From assembly GCA_043821115.1 (NCBI GenBank), contig JBDRDD010000015.1, positions 1 to 20,609 on the forward strand: a stretch of 20,609 nucleotides of DNA, read 5' to 3'. The position numbers were made by a program, and so were the translations under genes. A model generated the notes under the pieces. That model saw only the letters and a list, made by a program, of their open reading frames with translations, was not told the origin of the DNA and made no database searches. The stretch is from JBDRDD01 sp043821115 (lineage in GTDB: Bacteria; CAYTYR01; UBA6262; DAOVJB01). This document shows positions 14,918-20,609 of this stretch, in pieces (position 1 is the stretch's first letter; each line of letters begins with the position of its first letter).

Positions 14918-15631
14918 ATGTATTTTAAAAAATACATAGTATACCTATCAGTTCTAATCTTTCTTCTGGCGGGTTGCGTCCCTTTGAAATACTCCAGGTC
15001 ATTTCTGGAGTCGCAGAGGGGAGTTTACCATGTCGTAAAAAAAGGTCAAACTCTCTGGAGTATTTCACAGGCCTACCGCGTCGACATGAAGAAGATCGTC
15101 AAGGCGAACGGCCTCTATGACGCATCGGTCATAAAGGTCGGTCAGCGCCTTTTTATTCCCGGCGCCGGCAAGACCAAAGAACTTAAAAAGCCTGCCGGCA
15201 CGGCCAAGAGTACCCGGAAGCTTAAAACCGGAAAGACTGCCGATATAGAATCATCAACCATAAGCTTCATATGGCCTGTAAAGGGAAAGATAACCTCACC
15301 CTTTGGCACGCGCGACAACAAGAGGCATCTTGGAATTGACATAAGCGCGGAAAAAGGAACAAAGATAGTAGCCGCAGCAGACGGCACTGTAGTATACAGC
15401 AGCGGAGATCTCGGCGGCTACGGCAATATGATCGTAATAGAGCACAACAGCCAGTTTTCCACAGTATATGCCCATAATTCAGTTAACCTGGTCAATGAAG
15501 GCACAAGGGTGAAGAAGGGCCAGATCATAGCTTATGTGGGCAAATCCGGAAGGGCAACAGACTATCATCTTCACTTTGAAGTCAGGCAGAAGGGTAAAGC
15601 TGAGAACCCTCTTTTTTATCTGCCTCGTTAG
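14918..15631 (+). CDS. NlpD-like lipoprotein: LysM plus M23 peptidase domain
   Basis: This is an envelope lipoprotein of 237 residues. It has a lipobox LAGC with Cys20, a LysM peptidoglycan-binding domain at about 37-81 (YHVVKKGQTLWSISQAY to IKVGQRLFIP), a basic Lys/Thr linker and a C-terminal M23 (LytM) domain. The domain has FGTRDNKRHLGIDIS with H137 and D141, YAH with H186, and DYHLHFE with H217 and H219. All five positions expected for zinc binding and catalysis are therefore present, unlike the degenerate NlpD of E. coli. ATG 14918 is fixed by the signal peptide but has no SD. A sigma-factor gene follows 11 bases after the stop, as rpoS follows nlpD in Proteobacteria. Confidence 0.93.
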   Translation: MYFKKYIVYLSVLIFLLAGCVPLKYSRSFLESQRGVYHVVKKGQTLWSISQAYRVDMKKIVKANGLYDASVIKVGQRLFIPGAGKTKELKKPAGTAKSTRKLKTGKTADIESSTISFIWPVKGKITSPFGTRDNKRHLGIDISAEKGTKIVAAADGTVVYSSGDLGGYGNMIVIEHNSQFSTVYAHNSVNLVNEGTRVKKGQIIAYVGKSGRATDYHLHFEVRQKGKAENPLFYLPR

Positions 15632-15642
15632 GGAGTAAGTGC

Positions 15643-16473
15643 ATGCAATCAGGTCCGATGGACAGCGTAAGGCTATACTTAAGAGAGATAAAGAAACTCC
15701 CCATGATAAAGGAATCAGAGCAGGAGACTCTCTGTAAGAAGATCCAGAAGGGTGATAAGAATTCCCGCAGAAAGATGATAGAGGGGAATCTGCGGCTCGT
15801 TATCAATATAGCAAAGAGGTACCGCAACCAGGGCCTCGCATTCCTGGACCTGATAGAAGAAGGTAATCTCGGCCTCATAAAAGCAGTTGAGAAGTATGAC
15901 TACAAGAAGGGACGCTTCAGCACCTACGCCACCTACTGGATACAGCAGGCAGTAAAGCGCGCACTGCTTAACCAGACACGCACCATACACATTCCCATTC
16001 ATAAAATAGAAGCCATTAACAGATGGCTTAACGTCACCAAGGACTTCACCAGGAAAATGGGCAGAAGGCCTACCATACAGGAGCTTTCCAAGAGACTGCG
16101 CCTTTCAATGGACAAGATAAACGAGATAGTGCAGATTCATAGCGTGGCAGACGGCACGGTCTCCCTTGATACCTCTATAACAGATGACGTTAACGTGCGT
16201 CTTGAGAGTGTTGTTGAAGGTCAGACGAAAACTCCCACCGATAATATTGACGCGGTGCTGAGCCTTCCCCACGAGGTGGAATCAGCCCTTGAGGTATTAA
16301 ACGAAGCCGAGCAGAAGATCATACGCATGCGATACGCCATAGGTGGGGGCGATACTCCCATGACACTTGCGGCTATCGGCAAGAAGCTCAAGATATCCAG
16401 GGAGCGCGTGAGGCAGGTGGAGCACAGGGCCCTTGAGAAACTTAAAGCCAAATTTGTACAGAGGAAAATATAG
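15643..16473 (+). CDS. RpoD/RpoS-class sigma factor (short, group 1/2 type)
   Basis: This sigma-70 family protein has 276 residues. Region 1.2 (MDSVRLYLREIKKLP) is followed by region 2 (NLRLVINIAKRYRNQG, LDLIEEGNLGLIKAVEKYD, FSTYATYWIQQAV), region 3 (IHKIEAINRW and GRRPTIQEL) and region 4 with the helix-turn-helix ISRERVRQVEHRALEKL (251-267). Region 1.1 and the large non-conserved insert of RpoD are missing, so it is RpoS-like in size. Region 2.3/2.4 departs from the usual form. One residue is absent between Gly90 and FSTYA, and Y98, Q101 and K105 replace the Trp433, Arg436 and Thr440 equivalents of E. coli sigma-70. GGGAG is 7 bases upstream. Probably an alternative sigma factor. Confidence 0.92.
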   Translation: MQSGPMDSVRLYLREIKKLPMIKESEQETLCKKIQKGDKNSRRKMIEGNLRLVINIAKRYRNQGLAFLDLIEEGNLGLIKAVEKYDYKKGRFSTYATYWIQQAVKRALLNQTRTIHIPIHKIEAINRWLNVTKDFTRKMGRRPTIQELSKRLRLSMDKINEIVQIHSVADGTVSLDTSITDDVNVRLESVVEGQTKTPTDNIDAVLSLPHEVESALEVLNEAEQKIIRMRYAIGGGDTPMTLAAIGKKLKISRERVRQVEHRALEKLKAKFVQRKI

Positions 16474-16474
16474 A

Positions 16475-17002
16475 ATGAAAAAATCTATGGAAGACCTTAA
16501 AAAATCAATAAGAGACGTCCCCGATTTCCCGAAGGAAGGGATAATTTTCAAGGATATAACCACGTTGTTAAAAGACAAGAAAATGTTCAGGAAGGCGATT
16601 AACGCCATCCTTGCGCAGTATAAAGGCAGGAAGATAGATAAGATAGTAGCGGTAGAGTCCCGTGGCTTCATATTCGGAGGGGCCCTGGCCTACGAGATGG
16701 GCATAGGGTTTGTGCCGGTCAGGAAGAAGGGCAAGCTGCCCGCAAAGACCGTCCAGGCCACCTATGAGCTCGAATACGGCACGGATACCCTTGAGATACA
16801 CGAGGATGCCATAAAAGAGGGCGAAAATGTCCTTATCGTTGATGATCTGCTTGCCACAGGCGGTACGGCCAAGGCAACGGCTACTCTGGTGGAGAAAGTA
16901 AAGGGCAAGGTGACCGGTATAGCGTTTCTGATAGATCTTACATTCCTAAACGGCGCAAAGAAGCTCGAGGGTTACGAAGTAACCTCCCTTATACAATATT
17001 AG
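16475..17002 (+). CDS. apt: adenine phosphoribosyltransferase
   Basis: Apt salvages adenine with PRPP to AMP. The 175-residue protein has the family N-terminus IRDVPDFPKEGIIFKDITTLL, the adenine-binding VESRGFIFGGALAYEMGIGF, and the PRPP loop VLIVDDLLATGGTA. ATG 16475 is chosen because GAGGA (16461-16465) lies 9 bases upstream. The stop of the sigma gene is one base before this ATG, so the two genes are tightly coupled. TTG 16433 inside the sigma gene would be a spurious extension. ATG 16487 is a minor alternative. Confidence 0.96.
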   Translation: MKKSMEDLKKSIRDVPDFPKEGIIFKDITTLLKDKKMFRKAINAILAQYKGRKIDKIVAVESRGFIFGGALAYEMGIGFVPVRKKGKLPAKTVQATYELEYGTDTLEIHEDAIKEGENVLIVDDLLATGGTAKATATLVEKVKGKVTGIAFLIDLTFLNGAKKLEGYEVTSLIQY

Positions 17003-17017
17003 ATTTGGTGTGCTCTT

Positions 17018-17536
17018 ATGTTCTGGATAATAAAGATAATAAAGAAATTCATAAAACTGCTTCACTCAAACGTGAATCCAACGGAAATAGCCGGTGGTTT
17101 CGCGCTTGGGTCAATTATAGGTCTGACCCCGCTTTTCGCACTTCACAATATTCTCATCTTCTTCTTAATAATAGTTCTTAATGTAAATATAGGGGCGGCA
17201 TTCTTCGGAATGCTCATATTTGCTATAGTAGGGGCCTGTACGGACCCGATAGCCCACTGGATAGGCTATTACCTGCTCGTAACGGCAGGATCTCTCACGC
17301 CTATCTGGAGTTCTCTCTACAACATGCCCATAGTGCCTTTCACAAAATTCAACAATACGGTAATGCTTGGAAGCATGGTCATATCTCTTGTTCTCTTTGT
17401 GCCCATACTTTTGGGCTTTAAGAAGTTCATAATATTCTACAGGAAAAGCCTGCAGGAGAAAGTGCTCAAGTGGAAGGTCGTTACAATCATAAAATCAACA
17501 GGAATATTTAAGTTATACATAAGGTTCAGGGAGTAG
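17018..17536 (+). CDS. membrane protein, TIGR03546-like (DUF2062-related)
   Basis: This is a 172-residue polytopic membrane protein. The region NPTEIAGGFALGSIIGLTPLFALHN at about 22-46 resembles DUF2062 proteins. Hydrophobic helices follow (45-70, 72-95, 115-135) with a basic C-terminus. Together with its downstream partner it matches my memory of TIGR03546/TIGR03545, an uncharacterised two-gene pair found sparsely in outer-membrane bacteria. No SD is obvious before ATG 17018, which is 15 bases after the apt stop. Its stop is 2 bases before the partner gene. Function is unknown; a membrane partner for the AsmA-like protein is the natural inference. Confidence 0.82.
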   Translation: MFWIIKIIKKFIKLLHSNVNPTEIAGGFALGSIIGLTPLFALHNILIFFLIIVLNVNIGAAFFGMLIFAIVGACTDPIAHWIGYYLLVTAGSLTPIWSSLYNMPIVPFTKFNNTVMLGSMVISLVLFVPILLGFKKFIIFYRKSLQEKVLKWKVVTIIKSTGIFKLYIRFRE

Positions 17537-17538
17537 TA

Positions 17539-19479
17539 ATGAAGCTCATTCGCTGGAAGGCAGTCATACCAATACTGGTTCTCACCATAATATTTGTGGT
17601 GTTCGGTATATTCCTCAGAGACAGGATACTTAAGGGTATCGTTATCTCAACGGGTGAATCCATATTTGAGGCAAAGGTGGAGATGGAGTCCTTTAAGACC
17701 AGCCTCAAGGATTCATCCATAGAGATAAAGGGCCTCCAGATCGCCGACAAGAGCGATGTGTGGAAGAACCTTGTGCACATAGACCGGCTTGCCTTTGACA
17801 TCCGCTTATTACCTCTTTTCTCAAAGAAAGTGGCAATAGATGAGATGGCCCTGGAGAACCTCAGGTGGCAGACAAAAAGAGCCACATCAGGAAAGCTGCC
17901 TCCAAAGAAAGAAAAGAAGATAAATAAAAAGAAAGAGAAAGAGAAAAAGGACAGCTTCGCGTCCAAGCTCTTCGAGTCGGTAAAGAAAAAAGCAGCCTCG
18001 GAAATAGAGGCTCTTCCCGTAACACAGAACCTGCAGAACATAGAAGACAACATTAAATCCTTTGACGCCAAGAAACTCGTAAGCTCTGAGAACCTTCAGT
18101 CCCGGCAGCGCATAGAGGACCTTACAAAAGGCTCCGAAGATAAATACAATAAATACAAGGGTGAGATAAACAGTCTAAATGTAGAAAAACAGGCGGCTGA
18201 CACCAAGGTCCTTATAGACGATCTCAAAGGCCTGAAGGTAGAGACAATAGCTGATATACCTAAGGTCCAGGACGCCATATCAAGGATAAGCACCCAGAAG
18301 AAGTCAATAGACGCCACGGTTTCAAGAGTCACGGACCTGCAGAAAGAGATATCAACCCAGTTTGCTGATACAAAACAGCTCGCACTCGAAGTGGATGACC
18401 TTATAAAAGCCGATTACAATAACCTTCTCTCTAAAGTAAAGATACCGGGAGTAGGGGAAGAGGGCGGTATAGCAAAAGCGCTATTCGGGAAGATGTGGTA
18501 TGATAGGGTAGACAAGGTCCTCCACTATATACAGCTTGCAAGAAAATACATGCCCCCGAGAAAAGAAAAAGAAGAGAAGACCATGTATCCAAGGGCAAAG
18601 GGCGTAGACGTGGTATTCCACAAGAAGGAGAAGCTGCCCGGCTTTTCAATACAGAAGATATCCCTATCAGGCACGACAGGCGGCGAAGGAAAGGATGTAA
18701 AGGACCCGGTAACAGTAGCGGGCCTCCTATCGCATCTCTCAAGCGATCAGAAGGTATACGGCAAGCCCACCGGCCTTGATATGAAAGGCGACACGGCAGG
18801 CAGGATATACAAGATAGACGGCCTGTTTGACCATACCTCGGATATCCCCCTTGATATGATAGGCCTGGGTATTAAGAATTTCCCAATAGGGGAGCTTAAC
18901 CTGCCTCAGAATGATCTCCTGCCCAAGTTCAAAAGAGGCGGGTATGATGTTGACTCCAAGTTTACTGTAAGAGGAGATGAGCTTGACTGTATGCTTCTTC
19001 TTACAATAAAAGATATTATATTTGAAATAGAGGAGACTAGTAACGAGCTCAAGAAAGTTATAAATGAGATATTCGAGAGCATATCCACCATCGAGCTGAG
19101 GGCAAGGCTCTATGGCACAGATGGTAATCTCAAGACAGAGATTGATTCAAACCTGGATAATATCATAAGCGATAAGATAAAATCCATATACGGAAGAAAG
19201 ATAAAAGAGCTAGAAGCAAAGGTAAAAGCAGAGCTAAATGCCCGTATAAATCAGGAAAAAGAGAAACTCATGGTTGAGTACAATAAGAGAAAAGAAGAGC
19301 TCATGGCTATAGTGAAGGAAAAGCTTGGTATAGTGGATGAGCAGAAAAAAGCTCTAACAGCCAAGGCTGATGAATACAAGAAAGAAATAGATAACAGGAA
19401 ATCAGCGGAACAGGAAAAGGCAAAAGAAGAAATCAAGAAGGGCGTAGAAGGTGAACTGAAGAAGCTATTCGGGAATTGA
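17539..19479 (+). CDS. TIGR03545-like protein with AsmA-like N-terminus and coiled coils
   Basis: This is a 646-residue protein. One N-terminal membrane helix (about 8-27) is followed by an AsmA-like segment (IKGLQIADKSDVW, then KVAIDEMALENLRW). A very basic stretch at about 114-138 comes next, then a coiled-coil region (about 140-295). The central part looks beta-rich (320-500), with PGFSIQKISLSGT and GLGIKNFPIGELNLP. A long Lys/Glu-rich coiled coil (about 540-646) ends the protein. This fits TIGR03545 as I recall it. Topology suggests an inner-membrane anchor with a periplasmic body. AGGGAG lies 5 bases upstream. AsmA-like proteins are linked to lipid transport between membranes; that role here is speculation. 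A terminator follows. Confidence 0.82.
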   Translation: MKLIRWKAVIPILVLTIIFVVFGIFLRDRILKGIVISTGESIFEAKVEMESFKTSLKDSSIEIKGLQIADKSDVWKNLVHIDRLAFDIRLLPLFSKKVAIDEMALENLRWQTKRATSGKLPPKKEKKINKKKEKEKKDSFASKLFESVKKKAASEIEALPVTQNLQNIEDNIKSFDAKKLVSSENLQSRQRIEDLTKGSEDKYNKYKGEINSLNVEKQAADTKVLIDDLKGLKVETIADIPKVQDAISRISTQKKSIDATVSRVTDLQKEISTQFADTKQLALEVDDLIKADYNNLLSKVKIPGVGEEGGIAKALFGKMWYDRVDKVLHYIQLARKYMPPRKEKEEKTMYPRAKGVDVVFHKKEKLPGFSIQKISLSGTTGGEGKDVKDPVTVAGLLSHLSSDQKVYGKPTGLDMKGDTAGRIYKIDGLFDHTSDIPLDMIGLGIKNFPIGELNLPQNDLLPKFKRGGYDVDSKFTVRGDELDCMLLLTIKDIIFEIEETSNELKKVINEIFESISTIELRARLYGTDGNLKTEIDSNLDNIISDKIKSIYGRKIKELEAKVKAELNARINQEKEKLMVEYNKRKEELMAIVKEKLGIVDEQKKALTAKADEYKKEIDNRKSAEQEKAKEEIKKGVEGELKKLFGN

Positions 19480-19504
19480 TATGAAAAGAAATAAAAATTA
19501 TAAA
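19476..19504 (+). promoter_or_regulatory. candidate promoter ahead of the AT-rich lipoprotein gene
   Basis: TTGATA (19476-19481), a 17-base spacer and TATAAA (19499-19504) match the sigma-70 consensus well. Transcription would start near 19511, just before the terminator hairpin at 19519. The leader of the lipoprotein mRNA would then contain the whole hairpin, so either attenuation occurs or another start is used. Confidence 0.4.
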
Positions 19505-19518
19505 TAAAATGCTATAAG

Positions 19519-19547
19519 AGCAGGAGACTAAAAACTCCTGCTTTTTT
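19519..19547 (+). terminator. rho-independent terminator after the TIGR03545-like gene
   Basis: The stem AGCAGGAG (19519-19526) pairs with CTCCTGCT (19535-19542) around an 8-base loop, and a run of T follows to 19547. It lies 40 bases after the stop of the TIGR03545-like gene and closes the long upstream operon. The next gene starts only 17 bases later. Confidence 0.88.
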
Positions 19548-19563
19548 GTTTGGGGGGATAAAA

Positions 19564-19956
19564 ATGAAAAACATCCAAAGTCAGTACTTAATGAGGTATG
19601 AAATCTTATTAATGGCAGTACTTATTTGCGTAACTGGTTTATTTATTATGTCGTGTTCTAAAGTAGACCGGCAACCACCTTCAGAAGAGATAGTAGAATC
19701 TCTGATAGATGACTATTCAGATCCAATGGACGCATTAGGAAGTGGTTATAGAATCGAGAGAGAACTAATTGAGATCACAGATATTGGTGAATATAATAAG
19801 AAAGAAAGATATTGGCCGGTGAAGGTCAAGATGAGTACTCAAATGATCATGCATAATGTCATGTCTGACCAAATGCCACAACCAGAAGTTACTGAACAAA
19901 TTGTAACTTTCCGGATTGCTAAAGATGCTAATGGAACCTGGGAAATTGCAGAATAA
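19564..19956 (+). CDS. small lipoprotein of unknown function, atypical composition
   Basis: This is a 130-residue protein I do not recognise. The N-terminus is MKN, a hydrophobic stretch, then a lipobox ending IMSC, so it is a probable lipoprotein despite a rather long n-region (YLMRYE precedes the hydrophobic core). The mature part (about 100 residues) is acidic, with EEIVESLIDDY and a C-terminal strand-like section VTFRIAKDANGTWEI. GGGGGG lies about 6 bases before ATG 19564. Codon use (TTA, ATT, CAA) is more A+T-rich than the upstream operon. The gene is flanked by two terminators and stands alone, which suggests a transferred or independently regulated unit. Confidence 0.75.
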   Translation: MKNIQSQYLMRYEILLMAVLICVTGLFIMSCSKVDRQPPSEEIVESLIDDYSDPMDALGSGYRIERELIEITDIGEYNKKERYWPVKVKMSTQMIMHNVMSDQMPQPEVTEQIVTFRIAKDANGTWEIAE

Positions 19957-20018
19957 ATAAGCTACCAATATGGAAACGTGCTACTTAATTATCTACATTA
20001 GCTGTATTCTAATCCCCA

Positions 20019-20048
20019 TTGACAGGAGTTCTCTAAATATGGTATAAA
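20019..20048 (+). promoter_or_regulatory. strong promoter for tRNA-Arg and the TPR gene
   Basis: A perfect TTGACA (20019-20024), an 18-base spacer and TATAAA (20043-20048) lie 43 bases before tRNA-Arg. The -10 overlaps the left arm of a terminator hairpin. Transcription from here would begin near 20055, inside the hairpin loop, so the new RNA lacks the left arm and should not terminate. Confidence 0.62.
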
Positions 20049-20070
20049 AGCCCTAATGCTGGGCTTTTTT
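20046..20070 (+). terminator. rho-independent terminator after the small lipoprotein gene
   Basis: AAAAGCCC (20046-20053) pairs with GGGCTTTT (20061-20068) around a 7-base loop, continuing into a T run to 20070. It should end read-through from the lipoprotein gene 90 bases upstream. It is symmetrical enough to act in both directions. It overlaps the -10 of the next promoter. Confidence 0.8.
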
Positions 20071-20090
20071 GTTTGTATATACTAAGATTT

Positions 20091-20163
20091 GCCCCTGTAG
20101 CTCAGTAGGAAGAGCAGCGGTTTCCTAAACCGCTTGTCGTCGGTTCGATTCCGGCCAGGGGCT
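20091..20163 (+). tRNA. tRNA-Arg (anticodon CCT), CCA not encoded
   Basis: A full cloverleaf is visible. Acceptor GCCCCTG pairs with CAGGGGC; the D stem is GCTC/GAGC; the anticodon stem GCGGT/ACCGC holds loop TTCCTAA with anticodon CCT at 20124-20126; the T arm is GTCGG-TTCGATT-CCGGC with one G-T pair. It reads AGG, a codon used heavily in this window. The base after the acceptor stem is T and no CCA follows, unlike the two proline tRNAs here. Confidence 0.94.
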
Positions 20164-20187
20164 TATAAAGAGCGAAAAGGGGAAAAT

Positions 20188-20609
20188 ATGAGAAGCAAAT
20201 GGGTTAAAGAACAAATGCGCAAGAACGTGCTTTTGGGCTTTTTTAAGAATGCTGCCCTTTTTGTAGTGCAGAAAAAAAACCTTGTGGGAAAGATATGCCT
20301 GGGTATTCTTATCGCTGTGATTCTGGGCATAGCCGGATCCGTATGGTGGCAGGGGCGTGAAGCCAAGGCCATGAGTGCCCTGGATGAGGCGCATGCCATG
20401 TATGCGAAGTATGGAAAGGCCAGTGAGGCAAAAGGCCTTTATGAGAAGGTAAGGGAAGATTACGGGTACACAAAGAGCGCTGCTGAAGCCCTGTTCTACA
20501 TTGGCAACTGCTATTACAAGCTTGAAGATTACGATAAGGCCCAGAGGACGTATGAGCAGTATGTGGAAGATTACCATAAGACGATTTTAACCCCGTTTGC
20601 TTATGAGAG
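20188..20609 (+). CDS. membrane-anchored TPR-repeat protein (3' end outside window)
   Basis: The frame is open from ATG 20188 to the window end, 140 codons so far. A basic N-terminus is followed by a membrane helix at about 33-54 (VGKICLGILIAVILGIAG). Tetratricopeptide-like helices start near residue 62 and include ASEAKGLYEKVREDYG and ALFYIGNCYYKLEDYDKAQRTYEQYVEDY. This layout resembles YfgM- or BamD/YbgF-like envelope TPR proteins that assist protein complexes, but the partner cannot be named. AAAAGGGG (20175-20182) lies 5 bases before the ATG. It begins 24 bases after tRNA-Arg and probably shares its promoter. Confidence 0.85.
   Translation, partial: MRSKWVKEQMRKNVLLGFFKNAALFVVQKKNLVGKICLGILIAVILGIAGSVWWQGREAKAMSALDEAHAMYAKYGKASEAKGLYEKVREDYGYTKSAAEALFYIGNCYYKLEDYDKAQRTYEQYVEDYHKTILTPFAYE

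Noticed and set aside
14281..14937. Minus-strand ORF of 218 codons spanning the secreted-protein and acylphosphatase genes
   Set aside because: It covers two plus-strand genes with clear signals and has no plausible start context of its own.
16433..16474. TTG start for apt inside the sigma-factor gene
   Set aside because: ATG 16475 has GAGGA 9 bases upstream and gives the usual Apt N-terminus.
1..20609. CRISPR array, transposon, toxin-antitoxin or phage-defence module
   Set aside because: No spaced direct repeats, transposase motifs or typical small gene pairs of those systems were seen; the PF04020 holin name does not indicate a prophage.

Overview
The window is a dense, entirely plus-strand bacterial segment from a diderm (outer-membrane) organism. 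Evidence for an outer membrane is a signal-peptide protein that looks like a beta-barrel, two lipoproteins, an NlpD-like LysM/M23 protein and a TIGR03545/TIGR03546-type gene pair that is known from outer-membrane bacteria. Ile codon ATA and Arg codons AGG/AGA are used heavily, TTG and GTG starts are common, and several Shine-Dalgarno (SD) sites are plain G-runs. From gene content and codon style I lean towards a candidate-phylum lineage such as Omnitrophota (PVC-related). That is a guess from style, not a demonstrated placement.

Region 1 (1-5108) is a DNA-repair and RNA-modification operon: the 3' part of mutS, a small PilZ-domain gene, mutL (with the endonuclease motifs), miaA and hflX. It resembles the classical mutL-miaA-hfq-hflX cluster, but hfq is missing and a PilZ gene lies between mutS and mutL. 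hflX probably starts at an ATT codon.

Region 2 (5123-10625) is centred on membrane lipid: pgsA, der (ribosome assembly), plsY, gpsA, a MerR-like regulator, tRNA-Pro(GGG), a small PF04020-like membrane protein and an MGDG-synthase/UgtP-type glycosyltransferase. gpsA makes glycerol-3-phosphate, plsY acylates it, pgsA uses it for phosphatidylglycerol, and the glycosyltransferase probably decorates diacylglycerol.

Region 3 (10637-17002) looks like an expanded and interrupted version of the pcm-nlpD-rpoS neighbourhood of Proteobacteria. It holds two diverged COG2426-like membrane proteins flanking pcm, tRNA-Pro(CGG), a compositionally different MATE transporter, a predicted secreted beta-strand protein, an acylphosphatase, an NlpD-like lipoprotein with an apparently intact M23 active site, a RpoD/RpoS-class sigma factor with unusual promoter-melting residues, and apt.

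Region 4 (17018-20609) holds the TIGR03546-like and AsmA-like TIGR03545-like pair, a rho-independent terminator, an AT-rich small lipoprotein gene, a second terminator overlapped by a strong promoter, tRNA-Arg(CCT), and the start of a membrane-anchored TPR protein cut by the window end.

I saw no CRISPR array, transposase, integrase, rRNA or convincing minus-strand gene. Most genes are separated by a few bases or overlap. The most promising leads are the TIGR03545/03546-type pair beside a divergent sigma factor and an apparently active NlpD-like peptidase, and the two terminator/promoter arrangements around the AT-rich lipoprotein gene.
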